A program made the translations under genes and the position numbers. DNA of 64,000 bases. Origin: Duganella levis. Lineage in GTDB: Bacteria > Pseudomonadota > Gammaproteobacteria > Burkholderiales > Burkholderiaceae_D. This document shows positions 16,745 through 27,287 of the stretch, piece after piece. Position 1 is the stretch's first letter, and each line of letters begins with the position of its first letter. The DNA lies in NCBI RefSeq assembly GCF_009857605.1, contig NZ_WWCT01000001.1, forward strand, positions 496,001 to 560,000, given 5' to 3'. The notes below the pieces were generated by a model. It had not been told where the DNA came from. It did no database searches and saw only the letters and a list, made by a program, of their open reading frames with translations.

Positions 16745-17395
16745 TTATTTGTTTTTACGCCGGCGCGCTACCGCAGCCAGCATCGCCAGCCCGCCCAGCA
16801 ACATGGCATAGGTTTCCGGCTCAGGTACGGCGGCCACTTGCGACTCGAGGAACTCCACCCGCAGCCCGGTTGGATTGCCGCCAGCCTGGGCGTCGTTGGT
16901 CACAATAAACTTCAGCGTGTTGACGCCGGAGACAAAACCGCTGCTGGCGCCAAAGCTGGTCCAGCTGGAATAGCCGCCCGGGCCACCGAGACTGCTGGTA
17001 TTCAGCATGATGGCGACGCCGTTGTCGGCCGCCATCCGGCCGCTGAACATTGCGGTGGAGGCGTTATAGCCGGTCAGGTCGAACGTCAGCGTATAGGTAT
17101 AGGTACCGTTGGCGTTGGCGTCGAAGGTCTGGTCCTGAAGCCGGGTGGGCGTGATCCACTTGGACACCGAGGTGTTTTCCAGCCAGGCGCTGCCGACCGG
17201 CCAACTGCTGGCCGTAGTGATGTACGGCGCTGTGTTGCTGATGACCGTGTCGCTGCTGGCGGCCAGCAGCGCGTAGTTGAAGTCCTGGGTGCCGCTGGCG
17301 CCCAGGCCTGTATTGTAGAGACCGCTGATAGGGTCGGCATAGGCGGAGGTAATGCCAGCCACTGCCAGCGCTGCTGCGAGGATCGCGTGCTTCAT
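16745..17395 (-). CDS. PEP-CTERM sorting-domain protein (paralogue of the neighbour)
   Basis: 216 residues from the ATG at 17395 (MKHAILAAALAVAGITSAYA signal peptide). Same architecture as the gene at 15892-16557: 'GLYNTGLGASGTQDFNY' near the N-terminus, 'YTYTLTFDLTGYNAST', 'GGNPTGLRVEF' and the C-terminal signal 'VPEPETYAMLLGGLAMLAAV' plus basic residues. It is encoded upstream of that paralogue on the same strand with 187 bases between them, so a tandem duplication is likely. Exported and probably held at the envelope or matrix until processed by an exosortase encoded elsewhere; role unknown. Confidence 0.88.
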   Translation of the reverse strand: MKHAILAAALAVAGITSAYADPISGLYNTGLGASGTQDFNYALLAASSDTVISNTAPYITTASSWPVGSAWLENTSVSKWITPTRLQDQTFDANANGTYTYTLTFDLTGYNASTAMFSGRMAADNGVAIMLNTSSLGGPGGYSSWTSFGASSGFVSGVNTLKFIVTNDAQAGGNPTGLRVEFLESQVAAVPEPETYAMLLGGLAMLAAVARRRKNK

Positions 17396-17457
17396 GTGAA
17401 CTCCCGTTATTAGTATAAGTTTGGAATACCACTGAGTGCGGCCGCTTTCCGGCAACG

Positions 17458-17503
17458 GAAAACAATACGGCCGGGATCAAGTATATCGATCCCGGCCGTA
17501 TTG
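17458..17503 (-). terminator. Long perfect hairpin, probable terminator of the FadB-like gene
   Basis: CAATACGGCCGGGATC (17463-17478) and its exact complement (17488-17503) form a 16-base stem with a 9-base loop; the minus strand continues TTGTTTTCC. It lies between the FadB-like stop (17547) and the PEP-CTERM start (17395). The stem is unusually long and could have another role as well. Confidence 0.6.
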
Positions 17504-17546
17504 CATGATCATATTTGCAATGAAAATATCCTAAATACAATAGCAA

Positions 17547-19628
<2,082 letters not shown>

Positions 19629-19668
19629 GTCTCTTCCTTATGATTTTAGTAGGGTGGGCTACCCGATA

Positions 19669-19697
19669 ACTATACCGCATAAAAAGAACGATCGTAT
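19669..19697 (-). promoter_or_regulatory. Promoter and TetR-type operator of the FadB-like gene
   Basis: On the minus strand a -10-like TATAGT (19669-19674) lies about 40 bases before the ATG. The -35 region is overlapped by the dyad GAACGATCGTAT (plus strand, 19686-19697), which fits the form G-W-ACG-N2-CGT-W seen at the thiolase promoter (8729-8740). Occupation of this site would cover the -35 region. Confidence 0.45.
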
Positions 19698-19953
19698 TAT
19701 TATTTTCATGGGTTTTGCATGCTGAGAGGAAACTTTGTAACGCCGCGAACTACGGCCCCAGCTGTTGCTACGAAGGGACAATTTACCCCGGTTATATTGT
19801 GCTCAGCTTGCTTCGAATTTAATTAGACGAAATAATAAACCAACGCCGCATATTCCCCGCCCCCGAATATCATATTAATTCTCACCAAATATCACCATAA
19901 ATAACTATCAATGATATTTGGGCATTTATTTTATATATTGGATAGGGATTTCC
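19698..19953. other. AT-rich intergenic stretch between the FadB-like gene and the PAS chemoreceptor
   Basis: No gene is supported here. The sequence becomes markedly AT-rich from about 19810, with runs such as TATTTTATATATTGG just before the chemoreceptor ribosome site. It presumably holds the promoter of the chemotaxis operon. I found no convincing sigma-70 or flagellar sigma-28 boxes. Confidence 0.4.
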
Positions 19954-21651
19954 ATGAACGCTCCGAGCCAGATCATCAACGTCCAGGATATTGAATTACA
20001 AGCCATTCACGCGGCACTGAACCGGGTGCAGGCGGTGATTGAATTCGACCTGGAAGGCAAGATCCTGCATGCCAACGAGAACTTCCTGCGCGTGCTCGGC
20101 TACTCGCTGGCCGAGGTCCAGGGCCGTCACCACTCGATGTTCTGCGAACCGGAATTTGCCGCCAGCCCCACCTACAAACAGTTCTGGGCCAAGCTGGGCG
20201 CCGGCGAGTACGAACACGGCGAATACAAGCGGCTGGCCAAGGGCGGCCGTGAAATCTGGATCAACGCCTCGTACAACCCGATCATGGACGCCGACGGCAA
20301 GCCGTACAAGGTGATCAAGTTCGCCACCGACATCACCGACACCCGCATGCGCAATGCCGAGTACGAAGGCAAGGTCAGCGCCATCGGCAAGGCCCAGGCC
20401 GTGATCGAGTTCGACATGGGCGGCCACGTGCTGGCCGCCAACGAAAACTTCCTCGACGTCATGGGTTACTTCCTTGATGATATTAAAGGCGAGCATCACC
20501 GTATGTTCTGCGATCCGGAATTTGCAGCGAGTGCCGAATATAAACGTTTCTGGCAGAAATTGAATCGTGGCGAGTTTGATAGTGGCCGATATAAACGGAT
20601 CGGCAATAATAAGAAAACGATATGGATTCAAGCCACTTATAATCCCATCCTGGATTTAAATGGCAAACCATACAAAATAGTTAAATATGCAAGCGATATT
20701 ACCGCCCAGGTCGCGCTGGAGGAATCCGTGTCCGCCAAGGCCAAGTCGGACGGCGAAAAAATCGCCCGCCTGCTGGACTCGGTCGAGCACGCGGCCAACG
20801 GCGACCTGACCAGCAAAGTGCTGGTCGAAGGCGACGAACCGCTGGACCTGCTGGCCGGCGGCATCAGCAAGATGATCGCCGACTTGCGTAAAGTAATCAG
20901 TGATGTGGTGATGTCGGCCAGCGGGCTGGCCGACGCCTCCACCACCATTTCCGAGCGCAGCAATGGCGTCGCGGTCGGCACCCAGGCGCTGGGCGCCACC
21001 GTGGAGGAAATGAACGCCTCCATCGACGGCCTGACCAGCTCGATCAACATCATCGCCGGCAACACCACCGACGCCGACACCATGGCCAAGCAGACCCAGC
21101 ACGAGGCGGAAATCGGCGCCAAGGCGGTGGCCAAGTCGATCGAGGCGATGGACCTGATCAACCGCTCGTCGGAAGACATCGGCGAAATCGTCAAAGTCAT
21201 CAGCGACATCGCCAACCAGACCAATATGCTGGCCTTCAACGCCGCCATCGAGGCTGCACGCGCCGGTGAACACGGCCTCGGCTTCTCCGTGGTGGCCGAC
21301 GAGGTGCGCAAGCTGGCAGAGCGCTCGTCGCAGGCGACCAAGGAGATTTCCAAGCTGATCAACGAGTCGGTCAAGCGGGTTTCGGCCGGCAGCGAGATTT
21401 CGCGCCAGGCCAGCGACGCCTTCGACAAGATCCTGACCGGGGTGCATCGCACCACCGAGGCGATTTCCGACATTTCCAAGGCCACCAACGAGCAGCTGCT
21501 CACCGCGCGCGAAGTCAGCACCGCGGTGCAGTACATCGCCGAGGAGGCCGAAAAATCGGCCGCCGCCTGCGACAGCATCGCCCGCTCGACGGAAGGCTTG
21601 AACCAGCGCGCAGGCGATCTGAATAAAACGGTTTCCGGCTTCCTGGTGTAA
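19954..21651 (+). CDS. Soluble methyl-accepting chemotaxis protein with two PAS domains (BdlA-like)
   Basis: 565 residues from the ATG at 19954 (AGGGA site upstream); the upstream frame extension is not used. Two homologous PAS/PAC units occupy about residues 18-132 and 140-252; each has 'QAVIEFD', 'ANENFL', 'MFC.PEFAAS' and 'YNPI.D..GKPYK'. A HAMP-like linker ('ANGDLTSKV') follows, then the signalling hairpin with '[20 protein letters not shown]' near residues 427-446. No membrane segment is present, so it senses a cytoplasmic cue, perhaps redox via a PAS-bound cofactor. Pseudomonas BdlA, which controls biofilm dispersal, has the same architecture. The second PAS coding region (about 20470-20705) is strikingly AT-rich compared with the rest. 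Confidence 0.9.
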   Translation: MNAPSQIINVQDIELQAIHAALNRVQAVIEFDLEGKILHANENFLRVLGYSLAEVQGRHHSMFCEPEFAASPTYKQFWAKLGAGEYEHGEYKRLAKGGREIWINASYNPIMDADGKPYKVIKFATDITDTRMRNAEYEGKVSAIGKAQAVIEFDMGGHVLAANENFLDVMGYFLDDIKGEHHRMFCDPEFAASAEYKRFWQKLNRGEFDSGRYKRIGNNKKTIWIQATYNPILDLNGKPYKIVKYASDITAQVALEESVSAKAKSDGEKIARLLDSVEHAANGDLTSKVLVEGDEPLDLLAGGISKMIADLRKVISDVVMSASGLADASTTISERSNGVAVGTQALGATVEEMNASIDGLTSSINIIAGNTTDADTMAKQTQHEAEIGAKAVAKSIEAMDLINRSSEDIGEIVKVISDIANQTNMLAFNAAIEAARAGEHGLGFSVVADEVRKLAERSSQATKEISKLINESVKRVSAGSEISRQASDAFDKILTGVHRTTEAISDISKATNEQLLTAREVSTAVQYIAEEAEKSAAACDSIARSTEGLNQRAGDLNKTVSGFLV

Positions 21652-21653
21652 TC

Positions 21654-22469
21654 ATGGAAGCCACCGGATTTTCTCCGGCGACGCTGAGCGCGCTGATTGC
21701 GCTGGTGCGCAAGCACACCGGCATCGCCATGACCGAACGCAAGAGCGTGCTGCTGGAACGGCGGCTGCGCCCGCGCGTGCAGGCGCTCAACCTGGGCAGC
21801 TACCAGGCGTATCTCGACAAGGTGGAACAGGACCGCGCCGAGGTGCCGCACTTTATCGATCTGGTGACCACCAACGACACGCTGTTCTTCCGCACGCCGC
21901 AAGTGTGGGATTACGTCGAGAAGGAATTTCTGCCGCAGTGGTGGGCCGCGCATCCGGGCAAGCGCCTGAAAGTGTGGTCGGCGGCCTCGTCCAGCGGCGA
22001 GGAGCTGTATTCGATGGCGATTCTGTGCGAGGAATTCGCTGCTACCAATGCCGGCTTCAGCTACCAGATCCACGCCACCGATATTTCGCAGCAGATCCTG
22101 GCGCTGGCGCGCGACGGCCAGTACACCGGCCGCTCGGTCGAGCGCATCCAGTCCACCCATCCGGACTGGGTCAAAAAGTATTTCCGCCCAAGCAGCAATG
22201 GCTTGCGGGTAGTCGATGCACTGAAAAAAAACGTGGAGTTAGCCCAACATAATTTGCTGACTCCTTTAAAGCCCGCCAAACAGTTTGACCTGGTGTTCCT
22301 GCGCAATGTCCTGATCTATTTTGATCAAGAACAGCAGCAGACCATCCTCCAGCAAGCGCGTTTGAGTATGGCGTCCCACGCAGTCATGATTGTGGGCGAA
22401 TCCGAATCGATCACGGGCCTCAACACCGCCTACCAGTTCGACCGGCCGATGATTTATCGAATGGAATAG
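21654..22469 (+). CDS. cheR: Chemotaxis protein-glutamate O-methyltransferase
   Basis: 271 residues. The N-terminal helical CheR domain ('IALVRKHTGIAMTERKSVLLERRLRPR') is followed by the SAM-dependent methyltransferase domain: 'TTNDTLFFR', 'LKVWSAASSSGEELYSMAI' (SAM loop), 'IHATDISQQILALA' and 'FDLVFLRNVLIYFD'. CheR methylates glutamates on chemoreceptors, here most simply the PAS receptor encoded 2 bases upstream. There is no C-terminal pentapeptide-binding extension beyond the usual domain. It forms an operon with cheD and the triple-CheW gene. Confidence 0.95.
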   Translation: MEATGFSPATLSALIALVRKHTGIAMTERKSVLLERRLRPRVQALNLGSYQAYLDKVEQDRAEVPHFIDLVTTNDTLFFRTPQVWDYVEKEFLPQWWAAHPGKRLKVWSAASSSGEELYSMAILCEEFAATNAGFSYQIHATDISQQILALARDGQYTGRSVERIQSTHPDWVKKYFRPSSNGLRVVDALKKNVELAQHNLLTPLKPAKQFDLVFLRNVLIYFDQEQQQTILQQARLSMASHAVMIVGESESITGLNTAYQFDRPMIYRME

Positions 22470-22478
22470 GCGGTCAAC

Positions 22479-23048
22479 ATGCAAGCGATCTTCAACACTC
22501 CCGTCCAGCAGCCCATGCCGGGCGCTGCCATGCCATGGGGCATGCCCGAGCGCGCCGACTTCGGCCTGCGCGCACCGCTGCAAGTGGCCATGGGCCAGCT
22601 CAAGCTGGGCGCCCGCACCGATCAGTTGCAGGCGCTGCTGGGTTCCTGCGTCGGCATCGCTTTGATCTGGAAAAAACGCGGCCAATGCGCGTTGGCGCAC
22701 TGCCTGCTGCCGGAATGCCCGCAGATGGCCGACGAGTTCGGCGCCCGCTACGTCAACCAGGCCGTGCCGTCGCTGCTGCGCCTGCTGGGCGCCAGCCAGG
22801 CCGACTATGCCGATATCGAAGTGGTGATCGCCGGCGGCGCCACCATGCTCAACAGCTGCTCCAGTCGTCTGCAAATCGGCCAGCAGAACGCCGAAGCGGC
22901 CCGCAAGCACCTGCGCAAATATGGACTGAACGTCAGCTATTGCCGCATCGGCGGCAAGTGCGGCCGCACGCTGACCGTCGATTGCGCCACCTGCACCTAC
23001 GCCGTGCAGGAAATCGTCACCAATTGCTCCGGAGCCACGCATGCCTGA
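22479..23048 (+). CDS. cheD: Chemoreceptor glutamine deamidase
   Basis: 189 residues. The CheD domain has the catalytic Cys in 'ALLGSCVGIAL' and the His in 'CALAHCLLPE'. 'VVIAGGATML' and 'GLNVSYCRIGGKCGRTL' complete the conserved blocks. CheD deamidates receptor glutamines to glutamates and in some bacteria works with CheC. It lies 9 bases after cheR and overlaps the next gene by 8 bases. The extra cysteines near the C-terminus ('DCATCTYA') are notable, but I assign them no role. Confidence 0.93.
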   Translation: MQAIFNTPVQQPMPGAAMPWGMPERADFGLRAPLQVAMGQLKLGARTDQLQALLGSCVGIALIWKKRGQCALAHCLLPECPQMADEFGARYVNQAVPSLLRLLGASQADYADIEVVIAGGATMLNSCSSRLQIGQQNAEAARKHLRKYGLNVSYCRIGGKCGRTLTVDCATCTYAVQEIVTNCSGATHA

Positions 23049-24564
23049 TGCCTCGGCGGTTACCTGTACTGAATTGTTTGGCTCTTTCGTGCTCGGCGGC
23101 GATGAATTCGCCCTGCCCGCCAGTTGCTTCCGCGAAGTGGTCAACTACCCGGACAAGGTATCGGCGCTGCCGCTGTCGCCGAAATTCCTGGAAGGCGTGT
23201 TCACCTTGCGCGGCAGCGTGATCCCGGTGGTCAACCTGGGCCGGGTGTTCGATCCGGGCGCTCGCGGCGCGCTTGCGACCGACAAGATCGCCATCCTCGA
23301 TTACGAGGGCGTACTGATCGGCATCCTGTTCGACGCCACCGGCGAAATCCTGCGCGTGCGGCCCGAACAACGCAGCCGGCTGGCCTATGCCGACGGCGAG
23401 CCGCGCGGTGTGGTGGCCGGCACCATCCTGCTCGACAACGGTGCGCGGCTATTGCAGATACTCGATCCCGACACGCTGATCCACATCGAAAACGTGCCGC
23501 AGGTGCGCGCCATCCAGTGTGCCGACAAGGAAACCCGGCGCCATCACGGCGAACGGCGCCAGTGTGTCAGCTTCCGTGCCGGCCCGTCGTCGTTTGCGTT
23601 CGAGATGGCGGCCATCCAGGAAATCATCCGCGTGCCGGAATTGCAGGCGTCGGTGCTGAACAGCGCACTGTGCCTCGGCCGCATCAACTTCCGTGGTGCG
23701 CCGGTGGCGGTGGTCGATTTCGCCACGCTGCTGAACGCCGCGCCGACCCGAGAGGAAGCCGCTGCAGCGGCCGCCAGCCCGGACCAGCGCATCATCGTGG
23801 CCCGCATCGACGACGCCACCATCGGCTTCCTGGTCGACTCGGTCGACAACATCATCAATTTCTACAGCGAAGAAGTGATGCCGATTCCGCTGCTGAGCAA
23901 GGCGCGCGCCGGCATGTTCGGCGGCTGCCTGTCGCGGCCGCAACTGGGCGATATCTTCTTCCTCGATCACCGGCAAATTTTCTCCAGCAACGAAATCAAG
24001 GAAATGCGCACCGGCCACGCCAACCTGTATCCCAAGGATGAGGAACTGCTGGCCAAGAACGACCGCCGCGACGCCCGCCGCAGCCAGCGCCAGGTCTATA
24101 TCACCTTTGCGCTGGAAAACAGCTATGCGGTGGAAATCAAGCAGGTGCGCGAGATCATCGATCTCAGCATGGGCGAGCTGACCCGGCCGCCCGGCCTGCC
24201 AGGCTTCATGCGCGGCATGCTGAACCTGCGCCAGCAGATGGTCAGCGTGATCGACCTGCGCAGTCTGTACCAGATGGCGCCGCTGGAAGACAGCGGGCTG
24301 GCGAAAATCCTGGTGGTGGAGCGCGGCGACGAATGCTACGGCCTGATGGTGGATGCGGTGGAAAACATCATGACCATCGAGGACAGCCACCGCTTCGGCG
24401 CGCCGAAGATGATGCGCAATGCCGGCGCCCAAGGCGATCCGCGCAGCGAAATGGATGAAGTGATCGACATCGGCGAAGGCGATACGCGCCGCACGTTAAG
24501 CGTGTTCCAGTGCGGCCGCCTGCTGGAACGGCTGGCGCGCGAAATCCCGGCGCTGGCGGCATGA
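23041..24564 (+). CDS. Chemotaxis coupling protein with three CheW domains
   Basis: 507 residues made of three CheW-like repeats, about residues 11-145, 172-320 and 347-500. Each repeat has the 'V..LP..P.F..G...LRG..IPVV.L' or 'MLNLRQQMVSVIDLR' core. A normal CheW has one such domain of about 150 residues and links receptor to CheA. A protein with three could bridge several receptors or kinases in an array, or buffer kinase binding. No receiver domain (as in CheV) is present. The gene overlaps cheD by 8 bases. No cheA, cheB or cheY follows. Confidence 0.9.
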   Translation: MPDASAVTCTELFGSFVLGGDEFALPASCFREVVNYPDKVSALPLSPKFLEGVFTLRGSVIPVVNLGRVFDPGARGALATDKIAILDYEGVLIGILFDATGEILRVRPEQRSRLAYADGEPRGVVAGTILLDNGARLLQILDPDTLIHIENVPQVRAIQCADKETRRHHGERRQCVSFRAGPSSFAFEMAAIQEIIRVPELQASVLNSALCLGRINFRGAPVAVVDFATLLNAAPTREEAAAAAASPDQRIIVARIDDATIGFLVDSVDNIINFYSEEVMPIPLLSKARAGMFGGCLSRPQLGDIFFLDHRQIFSSNEIKEMRTGHANLYPKDEELLAKNDRRDARRSQRQVYITFALENSYAVEIKQVREIIDLSMGELTRPPGLPGFMRGMLNLRQQMVSVIDLRSLYQMAPLEDSGLAKILVVERGDECYGLMVDAVENIMTIEDSHRFGAPKMMRNAGAQGDPRSEMDEVIDIGEGDTRRTLSVFQCGRLLERLAREIPALAA

Positions 24565-24614
24565 GTGCGGGAGGAGTACAGTAGCAGCATTGCCAACCCA
24601 CAGCGTCACTAACC

Positions 24615-25307
24615 ATGCCAATATCCCGCCGTACGATCGCCCTGTTGATTCCGATGAGCCTGCTGGCCGCCAGCGCGTATGCGATCTCGCTGTCCGACCT
24701 CAGCAACCAGGATGCATCCAGCGGCCTGAAAGCGGCGCTGGAGACCGGCTCGAACGCCGCCGTCAGCAAGCTGGGCGCCGAAGGCGGCTTCCTCGACAAC
24801 GCCAAGGTGCGCATCCCGCTGCCCAAGATCCTGGAGCAGGCGCGGCCGATTTTGAAGATGACCGGCAAGGGCCAGCAGCTCGACGACCTGGTGGTGCAGA
24901 TGAACCGCGCCGCTGAATCCGCCGTGCCAATGGCCAAGCCGCTGCTGATCGACGCCGTCAAGTCGATGTCCATCAGCGACGCAAAGAACATCCTGACCGG
25001 CGGCGACACCTCGGTGACCGATTTCTTCCGCGCCAAGACGCAGGACAAACTGGCGGTGCAGTTCCTGCCGGTGGTGAAGAAAGTCACCGACCGCTCCGGT
25101 GTCGCCACCAAGTACAACGCCGCCATGAGCCTGGCGCCGAAGATGGGCATGCTGGCCAAAGACCAGGCCACCGTCGAAGGCTACGTCACCCAGCGCGCGC
25201 TGGATGGCCTCTACACCATGATCGCTGAAGAGGAAAAAGCTATCCGCGCCGACCCGCTCGGCACTGGCAGCAAGCTGATCGGCAAAGTGTTCGGCGCCCT
25301 CAAATAA
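24615..25307 (+). CDS. DUF4197 domain-containing exported protein
   Basis: 230 residues. The N-terminus is a probable signal peptide (MPISRRTIALLIPMSLLAAS, cut near 'AYA'). The rest matches the DUF4197 pattern: 'LSDLSNQDASSGLKAALETG', 'NAKVRIPLPKILEQA', 'MNRAAESAVPMAKPLLIDAV' and 'GLYTMIAEEEKAIRADP' near the end. It is helical and probably periplasmic; no function is established to my knowledge. It follows the chemotaxis operon by 50 bases and has its own terminator, so its connection to chemotaxis is uncertain. Confidence 0.85.
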   Translation: MPISRRTIALLIPMSLLAASAYAISLSDLSNQDASSGLKAALETGSNAAVSKLGAEGGFLDNAKVRIPLPKILEQARPILKMTGKGQQLDDLVVQMNRAAESAVPMAKPLLIDAVKSMSISDAKNILTGGDTSVTDFFRAKTQDKLAVQFLPVVKKVTDRSGVATKYNAAMSLAPKMGMLAKDQATVEGYVTQRALDGLYTMIAEEEKAIRADPLGTGSKLIGKVFGALK

Positions 25308-25323
25308 GTTGCCTCCTCCCCTC

Positions 25324-25349
25324 AGCCCGGTTAGCCGGGCTTTTTTTTT
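25324..25349 (+). terminator. Rho-independent terminator after the DUF4197 gene
   Basis: Stem AGCCCGG / CCGGGCT with a TTAG loop followed by nine T residues, 17 bases past the stop codon. Confidence 0.92.
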
Positions 25350-25353
25350 CGCC

Positions 25354-25402
25354 TTGAATTTGCCAAAGGATCGGATTAGTATAGATAGGTAGCCTACCTA
25401 TC
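25354..25402 (+). promoter_or_regulatory. Promoter and MarR operator of the efflux operon
   Basis: TTGAAT (25354-25359) and TAGTAT (25377-25382) are 17 bases apart. Directly downstream is the perfect inverted repeat GATAGGTAG-C-CTACCTATC (25384-25402), ending 9 bases before the MarR start codon. Its position over the transcription start fits autorepression by the MarR protein encoded next. Confidence 0.75.
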
Positions 25403-25411
25403 ATCTTATCC

Positions 25412-25855
25412 ATGACCACCGACATCTCCCCCCAAGCGATCGCACTGGCCGACGAGTTGCGCACCGCCCTGCACCACGTATTCCGCCGCCTGCGCCAGGA
25501 GAGCGACAACGATCCTTCCGGGCTGACCTTGCAGCAGAAAATGCTGATTTCGACGATCAGCCTCCAGCCCGGCATTGGCGTGGCCGAGCTGGCGCGGCAG
25601 GAAAAGCTGCGCGGGCCGACCATGAGCGGCCACATCAAGGCGCTGGAAGCGCTCAACCTGGTCAAGCGCGACGCCCCCGATCCGGACGACCGCCGCCGCA
25701 GCGGCCTGCTGCTGACCGACCACGGCACGGCGTTGTTGACAGAAATCCGTGCCCGGCGCCTCGATTGGCTGGCACGGCGGCTATCGCAACTGCCGCCGGA
25801 AGGCGCGGATGCGCTGCGCAATGCCCTGGTCTACCTGAATGAAATCGGCGAATAA
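25412..25855 (+). CDS. MarR family transcriptional regulator
   Basis: 147 residues. The winged helix-turn-helix core includes 'LTLQQKMLISTISLQPGIGV', 'MSGHIKALEALNLVKRDA' (recognition helix) and the wing 'PDDRRRSGLLLTDHG'. MarR proteins are dimeric repressors released by small aromatic ligands. It immediately precedes a drug-efflux gene (stop TAA followed directly by ATG), and its own upstream region has a perfect palindrome. It most likely represses this two-gene operon until a toxic compound is bound. Confidence 0.93.
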   Translation: MTTDISPQAIALADELRTALHHVFRRLRQESDNDPSGLTLQQKMLISTISLQPGIGVAELARQEKLRGPTMSGHIKALEALNLVKRDAPDPDDRRRSGLLLTDHGTALLTEIRARRLDWLARRLSQLPPEGADALRNALVYLNEIGE

Positions 25856-27262
25856 ATGAACACTTCCATCCGTAAAATCTATTTCGGCCTGGTCACCATG
25901 ATCGGCCTGGCGGCGCTCGACCAGAGCATCGTCGCCACCGCGCTGCCGCGCATCGTGTCCGAGCTGGGCGGCGTGGCGCACCTGTCGTGGGTGGTTACCG
26001 CCTACGTGCTGGCATCGACCGCCACCATGCCGCTGTACGGCAAGCTGAGCGACCAATATGGCCGCAAGCCGCTGCTGTACACCGCCATCATCACCTTCCT
26101 GGTCGGCTCGGCGCTGTGCGGGCTGGCGCAGAACATGGCCGAGCTGATCGCCTTCCGCGCCATTCAAGGCCTGGGCGCGGGCGGCTTCATGCCGCTGGCG
26201 CAAATCGTCATCGGCGACCTGGTGCCGCCGGCCGAGCGCGGCAAGCGCCAGGGCAGCATCGCCGCCGTGTATGCGCTGACCAGCGTGCTGGGCCCGGTAC
26301 TGGGCGGGTTGCTGACCGACTGGCTGTCGTGGCACTGGATTTTCTACGTCAACCTGCCGATCGGCGCGGTGGCGCTGTACCTGATCGCCAAATCGATGCC
26401 GCATGATAAGCCGCACAATGCGCACAAGATCGACTATCTCGGCTCCGTGCTGCTGACCGGCGCGATTACGGCGGCGCTGCTGGTGCTGGCGCTGGGCGGC
26501 ACCGAATGGCCGTGGGATGGTCAGCAGGTGCGCTGGCTGGGCGCGCTGGCAGTGCTGCTGGCTGCGGTGCTGGTGTGGCATGTGCGGCGCGTGCCGGAGC
26601 CGGTGCTGCCGCCGGACCTGTTCGACAACCGCGTGTTCAACGTCGCCAGCGTGGTGCTGGCGCTGACCTTTGTGGGCATGATGGGTTCCAGCGTATTCTT
26701 CCCGCTGCTGTTCCAATTGGTGATGGGCGTGTCGCCAGCCAGCTCTGGTTTGCTGACCATGCCGATGATGGTCGGACTGGTGATCTCGTCCGCGCTGGGC
26801 GGCCGCGTGCTGGCCAAGTCCGGCCGCTACAAGCCGGCGCAGGTGGTCGGCCTGGCGCTGGCCACGCTGTCGTTCGGCGTGCTGGCCTGGGGTATTGCCG
26901 CCTCGGCCGGCTACGCGGTGCTGGAGCCGGCGATCTTCGTACTGGGCATGGGCCTCGGTCTGGTGATGCCGAATATGACGATGGCGGTGCAAAATGCCCT
27001 GCCCGCAGCGCGACGCGGCGTCGGCACGGCGATGCTGGGCTTCTTCCGTTCGCTGGGCGGGCTGATCGGCGTAACCGGTTCCGGCGCGATCCTGGCGCAG
27101 CAGCTGCACGGCCAGGCTGCGAATGCGGCTAACGCCGCGCTATACCGTCACGCCATCGGCCAGATCTTCGGCGTCGGCACGGGGATGGTGGGATTGGGAC
27201 TGCTGATGCTGGCCTTCCTGCCGGAAGTGCCGCTGGCGACGGCCACGACCGTCAAGCGCTAG
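25856..27262 (+). CDS. MFS drug-efflux transporter, DHA2 (EmrB/QacA) family
   Basis: 468 residues with about 14 hydrophobic segments. Motif 'ALDQSIVATALPRIVSELGG' in TM1 (the D1-type motif of DHA2 pumps), 'GKLSDQYGRKPLL' (motif A), 'RAIQGLGAGGFMPLA' (motif B) and 'LTSVLGPVLGGLLTDWLSWHWIFYVNLPIG' (motif C and the loop after it) are all present. These proton antiporters export lipophilic drugs or toxic metabolites from the cytoplasmic membrane. Controlled, by inference, by the adjacent MarR regulator. No membrane-fusion partner (EmrA) is encoded here. Confidence 0.93.
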   Translation: MNTSIRKIYFGLVTMIGLAALDQSIVATALPRIVSELGGVAHLSWVVTAYVLASTATMPLYGKLSDQYGRKPLLYTAIITFLVGSALCGLAQNMAELIAFRAIQGLGAGGFMPLAQIVIGDLVPPAERGKRQGSIAAVYALTSVLGPVLGGLLTDWLSWHWIFYVNLPIGAVALYLIAKSMPHDKPHNAHKIDYLGSVLLTGAITAALLVLALGGTEWPWDGQQVRWLGALAVLLAAVLVWHVRRVPEPVLPPDLFDNRVFNVASVVLALTFVGMMGSSVFFPLLFQLVMGVSPASSGLLTMPMMVGLVISSALGGRVLAKSGRYKPAQVVGLALATLSFGVLAWGIAASAGYAVLEPAIFVLGMGLGLVMPNMTMAVQNALPAARRGVGTAMLGFFRSLGGLIGVTGSGAILAQQLHGQAANAANAALYRHAIGQIFGVGTGMVGLGLLMLAFLPEVPLATATTVKR

Positions 27263-27263
27263 C

Positions 27264-27283
27264 CCGTCACTCCCGCGCAGGCG
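27264..27283. repeat. Truncated copy of the 41.7-kb palindromic repeat
   Basis: CCGTCACTCCCGCGCAGGCG just after the efflux gene stop matches the left arm of the hairpin repeat at 41719-41789 with few changes. The complementary arm is missing. Confidence 0.4.
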
Positions 27284-27287
27284 AATA

